Positions 11,301-23,663 of a DNA stretch of 64,000 nucleotides are shown here, piece after piece. Below the pieces are notes generated by a model, which saw only the letters and a program-made list of their open reading frames with translations, did no database searches and was not told where the DNA came from. The DNA lies in contig LSYV01000041.1 in the NCBI GenBank assembly GCA_001584585.1, positions 150,899 to 214,898 of the forward strand. The letters are read 5' to 3'. The position numbers were made by a program, and so were the translations under genes. This DNA is from Gonium pectorale. Taxonomy: Eukaryota > Chlorophyta > Chlorophyceae > Chlamydomonadales > Volvocaceae. Within the stretch, counting starts at the first letter, position 1; each line of letters begins with the position of its first letter.

Positions 11301-14300
11301 CGGTGCCCAGGTAGCCCTCGGACAGGCGCACATGGTGCCACAGGTCGGCGGCGTCGCGGCAGTAAGGCTTGTCGGCGACGCCCAGCTCGGTGTCAGTCCT
11401 GCATGTGTATATATGCAGTTCATCATCAAGGAGCAACGGTGAGCCGGGTGGTAGTCATGGATGCAAAATAAACCGGAACGAACGCGGGCGGGAGCGTGAG
11501 GGCAGATAGAGACACAGGTAGTTGTCGTGTATGAGGCGGCCGTACGTACGGCACACCGACAAGGGATATGGCATCAAGCTGCTGCCGTCTGTATGACACA
11601 ATGGCCTTGACACGCATCCATGTAGCATGCGCGCCGTCCAGGAACAAGTGTACGGCAGGTAGCCCATCAGGGAACTAACATCTGCATGCGCCGATGTGGT
11701 GCGGTGCCCCGCCGGTACCGCCGGTGTATGTTTCCGAGAAGCCGTACTTACTTGCAGAGCCACGCCAGCGCCCACGCCTGCATTCATTCAAGCACGTGCG
11801 TCAAGAACAAAGCAGATGGATGGATCAGAAGCATGCTGAGTGTATGTTTCGGTTGTTGCACACATGCGACCGGGCTCATCACAGTTGAGGTGCGTGGGGA
11901 TTCGTACGAGCGAGCGACTGCCGATAATGCGCACGATCCATAACCAACCACGGGCGGGGCAGCAGCAGCAGGGATCCATAACCAACATATCGTTCCTGCC
12001 ATACCCCACCCCATGTGAAGCCGCCCACACGTACGGCATGCATGGTACGGAGAGGTACGGCAGGTACAGCACAGTGAAGGTAGGCGGCGGGCGAGCGAGG
12101 CCGAAGCGAGCCGCCGCCCATGTGCACACGCACGACCAAAACGGCTCCATCCGGGACCTGATGACGACCCGTGTCTACAGCCGCCGCAAGTCATGCGGAG
12201 CCGCGCGCGTATGTGCCGCACCTTGTCATCAGTGTAGGTCCGGCTGAAGTAGGTCACGTTTCCCTCCGAGGGCTGCCACCTGCAAGCACGAGCGCATGCA
12301 CGAGCGCACGAGCTTCACGAGCGCGCGGCGAAACCGTACATGGACTGCTGCTGGCAAGTGCGGCAAGCACGTCCACATACATACATGTGCGCAGGGTGCG
12401 CCCTATCTGAGAGCGAGGCAGGGTGGCGCACGTCGTGCTGCTGCTTGCTTTGATTTGTTTCCGCGCGTGCTCTCGCAAGAGTTGAACTCACACAGACTCC
12501 AGGTCCTTGCCCCACGCCCAGAGCTCCTTGGCCTTGTCGAGCAGCTGGTCGGAGCGGGCGGTGTCCTGAGTGGGACCCGCGCGGCGGCGCATCAGCGCGA
12601 CACCCGCGAGCGCCGCGACGGTCTGCGTGTGGCGGCGGGGCACACATGCCGTACACGCACATGTAACACATCCGGGGTTAGGGGGGGGCGAACGGAGGGA
12701 CTAGGACAGGGGATGGGCGCAATATCATAAAATGCGGCCGTCCAGGTGACATTCAGAAATAAAGGTTGCTTGGGTGGAGCTACCTGGAGTACGTTAGATA
12801 CACACAAGGCGCATCTATCTATATATCATCCGCTTGTCGCATATATGGTCAGCGGATTAGGAGGGTAGCAGCTGGTTAACATTGAGCGTGTCAATTAAAC
12901 CAATGAGGTCAGCTGCGATGCTGCGTACGCGTCGCAGGTATGGTGTTATATCGCGCCGGTAGCCGCATGTCACCAAGCATGATCCCATCAGTGGCTGGCA
13001 CACACCTGCGCCACAACGTCGGCGCCGTCGTTGCACTTCGTGGCGTTGATCAAGTACACCGGCCGGGGGGTCCGCTGGTCCTCCGGAGCACCCCAGTACG
13101 AATCTTCCACATAGTGATCACCGACCTGCGGCACACAAGCAATCGTCGTACATTGCCGTATAATCCGATCGAGCGAGCCGCTCCGGCAATGCATGTGCGT
13201 TACGAGCGAGCAACGGGCTGCTCGCTCGGGTGGATGCATGAAGCGACGACGACGGAGGGCTATGAACACATGGGATGGATGGACGCATATGCCCATCTAT
13301 CTATCCATGTGATTGTGCGCGTGATAATAATGCGAGGCTCTTATTCCATGACAGTGCTTTAGGAGACGGGAACGCGCCGCGAATGTGCATGCCGGGACAG
13401 ACAAACAAAGCTGCATCTGCCCTTCAGTGCTGCAGCGAACATGGCGCGCGAGGTCAAAAAAGACCTGCTCGTCCCCAAAATGCGGTTGCGGCGGCGCTCG
13501 TGGCTCGTCGTAACTGCGCACCTTCGTTCGTTTGTCGCTCATTCACTCAACAGCATCACATCATATCATTAGATAGCCCGCCGCCGGGGCCGGGGGTGTA
13601 ATAAGGAAGCAAGGGGGCGTGTCCGCGTACGTGTTCCCACCTGCGCGACCAGGACCTTGGGGCCCACTCGGGTGCATTTGAGCAGGTAGTCGGCCGCCCA
13701 GTCCAGGTTCCGGAGCAGGTTGCCGTACTCGGCCTCCGGCAGGGCAGTCGGCCACTTGAGCACCGCATGCGCGAGGAGTGACACCGAGGCGGCGGTGGCA
13801 AATGTTGACTTCAGGTGGCCTGCGGTTCGAAGATGCAAGCCATCCTTACGTCTGGCTGGGGCTGTGGGCCCGAGGACGGAGTAGTATGGAATCTAGTTGG
13901 ATAGGCGAGGGACCCGCCCCTCACTGTCACATCGGACTGCATGCATGCGACGGCGGGCCACCGGCGGTGGGGTTGGCTGCCGACACGAGCGAGGTGCTGG
14001 TGGATGGCGGGAGCAAATAATAATGCGGTAAAGAATGACCCACCAATCCGTTCGCGACATTTCATTTGCAACACGGCGGCCGTCTGAGACGTGAGGCAGC
14101 CGTACACATACACGCGTACGTGCGTGCGCACGTGTACGGCGTGTGAGCGGGTGAGCCGCCCCTCGCCATGGGGGCCACCATAGCCCGCTCCATGTTCAGC
14201 TCTTCACGACCCACGCTCATCATTGGGTGAGCCCCACTACTGGATCTTTCCGCTCGTCCGTTCCCCATGCACCCATCCACGCACCCACCAACCCGCCCAT

Positions 14301-15191
14301 CCAAACACCAACCCATCCAGCCGCCAGGCACCTACCCCCGTCCACGTGCCATCCTCCGGTCAGGTCATGCCCCAACAGCGCATCGCCCGTGTGACTTGCC
14401 ACCCGCCAGGGGACCCGGGACCCCGCCGAGGCCGAGGAATCGCCCGAGGCTTGTGCGTCGTAGAACCTGCACGCAGGGGGGTGCAGCATCGCAGCAAGCA
14501 CTAGTCAGCGGGCGACACATACATACAGTAGGCAGGCAGGAGTCCCAGCTGCTGCCGGCGTGGCCGATACCTGCCTATCTAGCCAAGTGCGTGTCTGTGC
14601 TGGGCATACGAGCTACGGTCGGCGATCAGGTGGAATGCGCTGACTGGTCATGTTTCGGCACTTGTGCGGCATACCGTCTTGACGGCAGCAGTAGGCAGGC
14701 CGTGTATGGCCGTACGTGTCCGTAGCATGCAAACCGGGTTGTAGTAGATGACGACTCGCCACGTACGGAGCCGTAATTGCGCATTATTTGTAAGAGCACA
14801 AACAAGTACGTTTCGTTTTGGGCCGGAGTTGTAGGAAGGGCGCACGGTGACGCATGAAGTGAGCAAGACAAGTGAGCGAGTGACCGGTCCTGGCCCAAAA
14901 CGTTATCCTTTGCAGCTTCAAATCACTGTCATACTTATTTGCGATGAGAAGCTAGTCAGGCTGGCTCGCCCGCCAGTTTTCGCCCGCCCCTTTCGCCCGC
15001 GGTCCTGCCTCACACCTGATGCTCAGGGACAGAACGTCCTCGTATGAAAAACCTCCTGTTGCAGAGCCAAAAGCCACGGTAATGGCTTGGAGGTGCAGCA
15101 AGCCAATGAGGGGCCAAAACGCGGCCACCAGCCGGCGGGACCCGCGCGGCCCTCGGTCGCCAGAGGGCCCACGACACTTTGTTAACGGCAT
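5363..15191 (-). CDS. Secreted GH9-like domain + proline-rich hinge + bulb-lectin-like repeats + CxxC-rich tail
   Basis: Exons in transcription order: 15191-15016, 14466-14336, 13819-13641, 13125-13006, 12622-12492, 12279-12222, 11777-11752 (26 nt), 11398-11204, 10849-10740, 10314-10155, 9984-9765, 9440-9371, 9091-8138, 7956-7135, 6806-6387, 6047-5911, 5524-5363. All introns are GT-AG and all phases agree, giving 1356 residues. The start ATG precedes a basic region and a hydrophobic signal sequence (about residues 20-47). Residues about 48-515 follow the glycoside hydrolase family 9 order: [78 protein letters not shown]. The usual DAGD motif reads VDGG (100-103) and the catalytic Glu position is Phe488, so hydrolysis is doubtful. 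A Pro/Ser hinge (about 529-634) leads to two long and one short lectin-like repeat ([12 protein letters not shown] strands) and a tail with nine CxxC-type pairs ending [10 protein letters not shown]. It is probably an extracellular wall or matrix glycan-binding protein (inference). Confidence 0.85.
5855..5905. repeat. Short dispersed repeat, copy C (intron 16 of the GH9-like gene)
   Basis: GGGAAGGCAGCCTC, TACGGACATACGC and CCCG here resemble stretches at about 16840-16960 and 51225-51345. Only about 40 bp of the family is recognisable. It lies inside an intron. Confidence 0.4.
7632..8819 (-). repeat. 182-bp perfect internal repeat inside the lectin region
   Basis: Positions 7632-7813 and 8638-8819 are identical by eye at every base, offset by 1006 bp. 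The block encodes the end of the proline hinge ([14 protein letters not shown]), the [12 protein letters not shown] segment and the first NDGILFLD lectin strand in both exon 13 and exon 14 of the GH9-like gene. Sequence on either side of the block is clearly diverged between the two repeats. Confidence 0.93.
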
Positions 15192-18100
15192 TGGTGAGCC
15201 TGCAGATGTGTTTAAACTGTATTGTATTACTGCGTAATAAGCCCTGCCGGGATGCGGCAGGAGTAAGTCAGCAAAGCTGGCCGGCGTTGTAGGTTCCTCA
15301 CTCTTCGCCGCGGCTCCAAGCGCAAGTTGAACCCCTTTGAATATGCGGTCACGCTAATCCTTTAATGTAATGAGACGGTCCCGCGCCAGCAGCGTGATGG
15401 CAGCGCTAGTAAATTCACGGCTGCTGCTCGCTCTGCTGGTGCTGCCTTGCTTGACCCTCCCGAATAATGGGCGGGTGGGTTGCGCCAATATGTAAACTAT
15501 GTGTATGATATAAACGTGCCGAGCGCCAGCCGTCCTTACGAAACGGTACTGCGGCCATGACTGCAACTCTCATCATTCCTCACGTAATGGTGTGTCCTCG
15601 ATCGCTCTCATTGATGACACATGAAACATTGCACCCAGGAGTAGTGTTTGTGCTGATTTGAAGCCTCGTCTGAGTTGTATGTGACCCAGCACCAGCAGCA
15701 GGGCGACATTAATGCCTCTCCTGCCTGGGCACGGCAGCGCAGCTCGACGGAGGAAACCTCAGCGCACATTATCTTATCGATATCCTTAATTCTATTCTGC
15801 TGTCTCTTCCAGAACACTCAACTTCTGTCCAGCCTTGCTTTCTTTGCCATGCTTTGCCCGTGTGTTTTAGCTCGTGCATAAACATATCGATGACGGTAAG
15901 TCAACCACCCCGCAAGCAGCTGAAGCACTGCTGGCTCGCTTGCGCCAAGCAAACCTACGCCGCATACCGGTATCGCCGCATCACGCACGTCGCATCAAAT
16001 TTAAACACGGTTGGTTTCACGTAGTTGATTACCGATACAGCTTGCGTGACGCGCGATCGATCGATACCTGCGCCCCGCAAGGATCGATATATACCTGCTG
16101 CGCCAATCAACCGTGCAGCAACGGCGGCGTGCATTTCTGTGTGCAGTTTATCGCATTAATAAACTGCTGCAGGGCCAGCCCCTCTCCCTGCTGCCATCAC
16201 TGCTGTTCGGGAGAGGGGTTGAGGGGGGGAGGGTGTCCCATGCATCCCCCTTCCCCGGGCCCGCACTCGAGGGAGCGCCCGCGACGCCGGGCGACTCGCT
16301 GCCGGAGGCCGAGCTGGCGCTGACCGGGCTGCCGCTGTGCTGCGGCTCGCTGCCGTTGGCCAAGCTGGCTCTGATGCTAGGAGCCTAGCACTGAGGGCCG
16401 TTGCCTGTTAGTCAGGTACCGTTGGGTTAGGCCCCGTCGGCTCGACTTCCGTGAACCGTTTCTGTGCGGCGCTTGAGTCGCCGACACATGTCATTGCAGA
16501 ATTTTCCTGTCGTTATTGTACGGGAGGCCCCGACCGAGCTAAAAGTGACACGGTGCGGGTTCCCTGGAGCCGTGGCAAGTGAACCGGTTGGCCGATGGAT
16601 CAAGCCAGCGGCGGTGCGAGACGAATTATCTGCGTCTCGCACCCTGTTGCGCATACGTGTCGTCTGAGGAGCATACAGACCGCTGATCCACGCTACGAGA
16701 GCGCGTGAACAAACTACCGGTGCCGTGTAAGCCGTCTCTGAGGAGAACAACCGTGCCCAGGTCGCCCTAGGAGGGAGCAACGCAGCTCGCCTCCCGAAGG
16801 CGCGTGCTTTCCGCAGATTGCCAGTTAGCAAAAAGGAAACACTGCAATGGGGAGCCACACTTCTACGGACATACGCGCCCGAAGGCGCGACGTTTCCAGC
16901 AGCAGGGCGGGCGAGCGGTACAGAAAAAGGCAAGCGAGCGAGGCAAACGAGCAGACGCACCCAAACCCCGGTCCTGGACGGGACAGCTTACCAGGGCATC
17001 GTTGATACTACGTTTCCAACCGCCACACCGCCCATGCATGACGGACGTGCGTGTCGACTGACCAAAGTGGGTGCGTCAACGCACGCCTGAAGTGCCTGAA
17101 CCTTGAGTGGGCGCCACGCAACGCCGCCCGTCCGCGCGTACGTGAGCCCAACAAATGGCCATTACAAGCATACCGCCCCCCCCCGCCACCGGCAGTTACT
17201 GTTGTAGCCACATCCACTGAGGTCGCACCCGCACATCCTCTCATTCCGCGAGCAAGCCCCCATGTACCGTACACGTCATTTCAAATTGTGCGTGACACCG
17301 TCCAACTCGCGCAAATAAAGTGCGCGCCTGCCGCCTGCTTGTCCAGGGACGCGCCATTGCTTTCTGGCCTCCTGCGTGCCAGGAAGACGATTTGCAAGCC
17401 CCAAGCCATCCATCTTCATTTCGGCCTGTTCCAACCCCGGCGCGGATCGGACCCTGGGCCGGCCTGGGCCGTAGAGCTGTGCCCCCGGACCATGGATGTA
17501 TGCGGGGCTGTTCGCCGCTGCGCTGCCACCTCCGTCACAGGCACCTGAATCGTATGCGTCGTTCCATTTTAACACACGCACCTGAATCACGGGATTCAGG
17601 CCCCTGCATGCCCGTCCTCTGATGATACCGGCACCGTAGACCCGGGCCAACCACCACCGGTCCACGCATACACGGCCCAACCATACACGGCCAACTGCCC
17701 GGTGAATGGATTGCCCACTGCCGCAGCGCTTGTGTATGTGGCGGCGCCTGCAAGGTGCCTCGCAGCAGACAGAGCACTGGGTGGCGGAACACGCCGGACG
17801 CCTTTCTCTGCAGGTTTCTCTTTTTTGACGCCACGGACGGGCGGAGCCGCCGTTGCGCCCGCCACCTCCCATGAGCGCCGAACCAGCCGCACAGTGAGGC
17901 GGGCGCCCAGCAGCGTCATCGCACCGCGGAGTCGCCCGTTCCCTCCAGGACGCCCTCCGGTGCCGCTGTTTGGGGCAGCATGCCCGTTGCACGCATCCCT
18001 GGAGCTAGCTCCGCGGGCTGGCACTGCGGCCCCAAGCCCGCCGGCTGCGCCGAGCGGCAGCGGACGCCAGACTCGACGCACACATCCTGTCTCGCTGCCA

Positions 18101-18307
18101 TCGCAAACATACGGGGTTTGTCCTTCTAGCCGCGGTCGCAGTCGATAGTGCGCTCCTGGTGAAAGGCCGCGGCGGGCAGCCGGCCTGCCGCCGGCAGTCG
18201 CCTCCCGCATGTCGGGCACATGGCCAGTAAGCTGCACCATCTCTTGCAGCACGACAAGCTGTTACCAAACATAACCAACATGAACCGCGGTGACCATCCA
18301 TTCGTCC
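15192..18307. other. Intergenic interval, no gene recognised
   Basis: This is the 5' flank of the GH9-like gene and the 3' flank of the GT61-like gene. A plus-strand frame from a good acceptor (AATAAACTGCTGCAG, about 16159-16173) to a stop at 16388 has coding-like composition (LPEAELALTGLPLCCGSLPL), and a GTAAGT donor follows GATGACG at about 15896. I could not link them into a supported gene. Copy A of a dispersed repeat lies at about 16840-16960, and an 8-bp-stem hairpin (CCTGAATC/GATTCAGG) lies near 17580-17600. Confidence 0.5.
16838..16960. repeat. Short dispersed repeat, copy A
   Basis: Contains AAAAAGGAAACAC, CTACGGACATACGCGCCCG, GCGACGTTTCCAGCAG and GGGCGGGCGAG. The same blocks appear in the same order at about 51225-51345 (GTGCGATGTTTCCAGCAG, GGCGGGCGAG). 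Short, non-coding and imperfect, so probably a degenerate MITE- or SINE-like element. Confidence 0.45.
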
Positions 18308-21300
18308 TCACGCCGGCAGGAGCTCCTGGCCGCCCGCCTGCGCCTTCTGCGGCGCGTCCGTGAGCCCCTGCGGCCCCAGCCACACGCCCTGTGGCACACC
18401 GTAGCCGTGCAGGCGCGAGGCAGACCGGGCAGCCGTGTACGCGCCCTTGTCCGCCAGCAGGCCCGCGGCGTGGCGGATCATGGCCAACAGCGCGCCGGGC
18501 CTGGGGGCCGGGAGGGCGGGGTGGGCCCAAGCTCGTTCAGGCGGGGCGGGGGGGGGGCGGGGGTCGACGGGTCGGGCGGGCAAATCCCTTAAGCTCAAAG
18601 TTTTGGCGCTCAAGCGTTCTTGAAAGGCCGCCCCACTCAATCCGTAGAATGTGCAATCCACAATCCGCAAGCCAGCGTTAGTAAGCAAAGGCACGGCGCC
18701 AGGGGCGAGGGGCGAGGGCATGCCGGGGAGCCAATGCGGTGGACGGCAAAACCCTCCGAGGCAGCTCGTGCACCGGTTCCGAGGGTGCGTTTGGCGCAGG
18801 GCGACGCCCCGATAGGGCCCAACTCGCGACGGGCAATCTCCTCACCTAGGAATGCACGCGCCGTCGGACAGCGAAGCCCTCCCTCGCTCTGTTCCTCTTC
18901 CACTTGCTCCCTTACCGCACTTCCCTGGCACCTCGACCTGGCCGCTCCACGCCACCCTCCGCTGCGCCCCCAGGCCCCAACCCTCCCAACGGCTCTCTCC
19001 ATCCTCCACCCGCGCTCCCTCCACCCAACCCTTCAAAACACCGCCTCCACGCCTCCCCCTCCTCCGCCAATCCGCGCCCCCGTCGCCCCAGTCCTCCCTG
19101 ACTCACTTTGGCGTGAGGTGCTGGTCCCGCGCCATCAGCTGATCGGGCGAGTACCGCGGCGGCGGCTTGCCCTGCAGCTGGTGCGCCGCCTGGGGCGTCT
19201 GCCAGGGCATGGGCGCCTTGGAGTCCAGCGCCGCGCGGAGGGCGGGCTGGTAGTCGGGCGGGGAGCACTGCGCCGGGTCCTCCAGGTTGTATGCGAAGAA
19301 GCGGATGGCGTCGCCTGCGGTGCGCCGGGATTGAACAAGGAACGGCTGTGTCACATCGAGGTTCTCCGTGGGGAGCAAGGGATGTCAGTCGGTTGGAAGG
19401 AAGAGTCTCGGTAGAGGGCGCCGGAGGCGCATGGCATCCCGGTCCCTCGATGGAACAGGGGTCCAGGGTACTTGTGTGGCAGGGGGTGGGGTTGCATTCA
19501 CCCTCCCCTGTCCTGCCCTGCGCGAGCTCCCGCCGCCCCCACCCCCCATCCCCCACCCTACCTCCACGCTGCAGCTGTGCCATCATCGCGTCCTTGCCCC
19601 CGTCCGCCTCGCCGGCGTGTGTGCTGCCCCAGCCGCACGGACGCAGCTCCAGGAAGCCCGCGCCACCGCCTGCGGACGTGAGGAAGGGGGCACACATGCA
19701 CACACGTTTCCTCGTGTGCGCATGTACGGTATCTCTCTGCGTCCTAGGCATACGTACTGAGGGCACGGGCATGGCGTGCACGAGGAGGCGGAAACCGAAA
19801 CCGGGTAGAGATGAAGCGGCCACGCTCGCTGTGGAACACACCCCGTCGCTGCGCCAAGCCGAGGCGTGCAGTGGCACAGCGAGATGGGGTGCCGTACATT
19901 CATAGTGGGGTACATACATTGCCGTAAATTGCAACACAGCGACGAGAAAGGCAATATGCGCAGAAGGCGGGGTAGGCGGCAAGGGGCAGCGAGCCACCCC
20001 GCGGGCCCGGCGGGGCGGGGCTGCGTGCGCAAGGTTGCGGAGACCCCGGGCCCCGCACCGGGTCCCGCACCCAGCCGACGGCCGATTCGTGATCCCTCGG
20101 GCTGAGAGTACTGGGCCTGGCTTGATGCAAACGGGGTAAAAAGGCGGGCATACGGGCGAAGCTGGAGCCCACGCAGCCACGAGTGCCCGTCGTCCCGCTC
20201 CATGGTCGGGTTCGGGGCCCATTGGTCCGACCCGCCGGCATCTGGCACCAACGATCGCACGATCCCCACACCCACGCGCCCCCGGCGGGCGCCAGGACGC
20301 CAGGGCCCCCGGGTCCCAACACACCCAGGCCCACCGCATGCGCCCTATGACCAATGCCCAGCGCGCTCCCGCCCTCCCCCCCAGGGTCCAGGTGCCCCCG
20401 ACGCACGCACTCTGGTCGGGTTTCATGAAGAAGGCGTGTGCTCCGCTGGAGCCCACGGCAGCAACGAACAGGTGCGCGGAGCGGACGGCGCCAATGGCCT
20501 GGTACAGCGCCTGCACGCCCGGGCTGTTGGAGCCGAGCGGGCCCGCGGGCTGCGGCGCGGCGTCCAGGCCGCGGGGCAGCAGCCGGCACTGGATGCCCTT
20601 GAAGGGGCCCACCGCGAAGCCTGCCGGGGAAGGGGCCGCGGGGACGGCGTGGCTTTCCGGCTGAGTAAGTGAAGGGAGGGAGAGGGCGGCGCGAGGCCAG
20701 AATGGCGCTTGGTGGCCGCAAACGGGCTGGCGGGGCATCGATCGAGAGCGCGGGGCCCGGGCTGGTGGCGTTGGTTTGGCGAGGACCTCTCGCCTTGACG
20801 CGCGGAATCCATGCCGATGCCGCCGGCCCACCTCGGCGGCTCCGCCGCGCCAGTTGGCGCCCTTATCCTGCCTGGCCCGACGGTGCTATGGGCACGGTTG
20901 CGGCCCACACCGGACCCTGGGACGCCCGCACCCAAAGGGGGCCGACGTCTCAAGGCGAAACCCAAGAGGACCAGCATCGCGGCCGCGACTCACGTATCAA
21001 TCCCTCCCCCCACCAGCCCAGCTCTACGACCAATCCTTGACGCCGCAACCCCCCAACCCGACTCCACGCCCGGACACCCGCGTCCAACTGCCCCTTACTG
21101 CCTCGGGCCTCACCCTTGGCGTTCGCCTCGTCGCACGCCCTCAGGATGTCAGCCACGTTCTTGATGCTGCGCCAGGCGGCCGACCGCGCCTCAATGACCA
21201 CCCGCAGGACCAGCCCCTCGGGCGCGGCGCCGCCGGCGGCCGGCTGCGGCGGGGGCCCGAAGCCGAGCGGGTCGGGCGGCAGCGCGGCCCCCAGCTTGTC

Positions 21301-23408
21301 CGCCAGGGCGCCCGCAGCCTCGTTCGGCGCTGTGTTGTCCCGCTGCTCCAGCTTACAGGCAACCAGCTGGGCGGGGCGTGGCAGCGGAGTGTAGGGGCTT
21401 ACATAAGCACTTGAACGTGGACACCCTCAGCCTGCACGCAAAGTGCATGTGCACGCTGCCTTCCAGCCCCCGCTGTCTCTCTCTTATACGTCCTTGACAC
21501 GCACTCGCATGTAAGGGCAAGGGGGCTAGGCGGGCGGAGCCGTGTAGGCGGAGCGGCAGGCGAGATGTTGGTGCCTCTCGGTGGACGAAGTGGGGCGACG
21601 AGACAGGAAGGCGGAAGGCGGGGGCCAGGCCCTGAGCGTCAACATCAGCTCCACCAAGCAACGCGGACGCTCTCGCCATGCACGCAAAGCCCACGCGCGC
21701 GCTGCTGTTTATTTCCCAGCTGTCTCTCTCTCTCTTGGAAACGCACCCGCATGCAAAATGCATACGAACGTGACCAGGCGGACACGCCCGAGCCCGCGCC
21801 CTCGGTATGCTCCCCCCCACATACTATGGACGTCGCCGCTCTCAGCGGCATATACCTGGCGGCTGCCTGGCCATCGGACCCGCCGACACCCTCCGGGAGC
21901 CGGCGACACGAAGGCAAGAAAAGGCTTGGCCGCCGGACGGGCGAACGCAGCTGGCGTCCAGTTTCGCTATCAAACCTTGTTTCCCATCAAACCCCCCACC
22001 CAACCCGGGAGCCGGCGGACCGAAGGCAAGAGTGGCCTTGCCGCCGGACGGGAGCTTTCACGTGGATGCCGGTGCCGCTCCCGTCAACCCTTTGTCTCTT
22101 AAAACCGCCCCAGTCCGCACCTGGCTGAAGCAGTGCACCCGCTGCCCCTCGCCCGACCAGTCCACCGCAAGCCCGTTGCGGCGGCCCAGCTCCGCCAGCG
22201 TGACCGGCGGCCGCCGGCTGAAGGGCGCCAGCAGCGCAAAGTGGAAGGGCTCCAGCGCCAGGCCGCCGGGGGTGGCCAGGACAAGCGTGGCGTCGCCCTC
22301 TGGGGGGGGCGCGGACGGGAAGGGGTTAAGAAGAGGGAGGTAGAGGAATGAGGTTTGGGGAGGACGGGCTGGGCGCCCAGCATCCGGGACAAAGCGGTTC
22401 GAGAAGCTTTAGAAGGGAACTTTTCGTAAAACACTAAAGAATCCTGGGGCGCATGCGGGAGAAGGCGGGTGAGGCGGGACTGCGGTCATCCCGAAAGGGG
22501 TCCCTGTGGTGAGCGGAGGGGGCTGGTCGCGTGGAGGGGCCAGAGCTGGGGAAGGGCGGGCGGGAGGTCGTTGCCGGGCTGCCCGGGGTGGCCAAGACCA
22601 GGGGAGGAACGGGGAGAATACGGGGAAAAGGGGGCATGCGTCCACCGGGCGTGCGGTGGACACGTGAGTGGGTATGACGCCACCCGGGTCGTTGCCATGC
22701 CACCCCAACCGCTCACAGGCCAGCAGCGTGCAAGGGGTCAAACCCCCTTGCCCAGAGCCTCCACAGCCGCCATGGACCCAACAGGCACAGCCCCTCACCC
22801 CGCAGTGGACCCAGCTGGGCTTTGCGCCGGGCGGCAACCCGCATGGCGACAGCTCCTGGCCTGGCTGTTTCCGCAGCCTCAGGCAGCATTTGCGACCCAC
22901 CTGGGGAAAGCCCCTTCAGGCGGAACATGCTGTCGAGGTCGCTGAAGACCCTGGCCATGAACCACTTGTAGCTGTAGGGGTAGTCCGCGAGGATGATTAT
23001 TGGCAGCGTGCAGTTGGAGAAGGTCGGGTTGCGAAGCTGCGGGGTTGGCTCCACCTTGCTGACTGGCCGTATGGTCACGGGATAGTCTGGCTGCCAGCCC
23101 CCGAGAGCGTCGGGGAAGGCGGTGCTACGGAGCGGGAGGTGCCAGGTAATGGCGGGCAACCCGGGCGTGTTTTCCCGGCGCACATTCTCAATCTGAAACC
23201 TCGTGTCATGTGTGATGAGGATGGCGCCATGGTCCACGCAGACCGAGTCTAGGACCTGGCAGTGGCCCGGAACGCTGCCTCGATTCCAGCGCACTGGCGC
23301 GCACGCCCCAACGGAGAATCGCCGTGATCGCCAAAAGAACTGTCCGTCAGGACCAGCTGCTAGCGCAAGAAGAAGGCCCGCCAAAAACGAAGACCAACTC
23401 CTTCCCAT
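18308..23408 (-). CDS. GT61-like (DUF563) secretory-pathway glycosyltransferase
   Basis: Seven exons: 23408-22901, 22299-22121, 21366-21114, 20620-20411, 19669-19562, 19314-19107, 18500-18308. All introns are GT-AG with matching phases, giving 552 residues. The ATG opens a signal peptide or membrane anchor (SSFLAGLLLALAAG). The centre shows an ADYPYSYKWFMARVFSDLD segment, a strand-rich stretch (ATLVLATPGGLALEPFHF, then RVHCFSQ), an arginine-containing nucleotide-sugar-type segment (RVVIEARSAAWRSIKNVADI) and AHLFVAAVGSSGAHAFFM (about 362-379) leading into GGAGFLELRPCGWG. This order matches GT61, where the last part is normally the HGAG loop and the strand after it. The His of HGAG is not conserved here. 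Likely Golgi transfer of pentose or GlcNAc to glycoproteins or wall polymers; the substrate cannot be told. A long open frame across its introns on the same strand is a GC-rich artefact. Confidence 0.72.
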
Positions 23409-23663
23409 TGCCCTAACGTGAAGCGTGCGCAGAGTTGGAGGTAAGGACCATCACGAATGAATTGACATGTGCGCTAGTTGATGAGAGGAGACAAAGAAAG
23501 GGCACTCCGGCCGAAAACGGTTGATCGACGGGGTGATGCAGCCCCTATGCGTTACAGGATGCTGGAGGTAAATCGTGACAGCACTCTTCCGGCCTCGACG
23601 GCAACATGCCGCCCAAGTGCAGCCGTACACCGTAGTGCAGGTGTGCAGTATGTGTGCGGCTAT

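Noticed and set aside
16148..16363. Minus-strand frame MANGSEPQHSGSP...
   Set aside because: Its first codon is TTG, not ATG, and it lies opposite a plus frame with better composition; neither is supported by a gene model.
18912..20831. Minus-strand open frame of 639 codons
   Set aside because: Runs straight through three well-supported introns of the GT61-like gene. It is open only because of GC bias.
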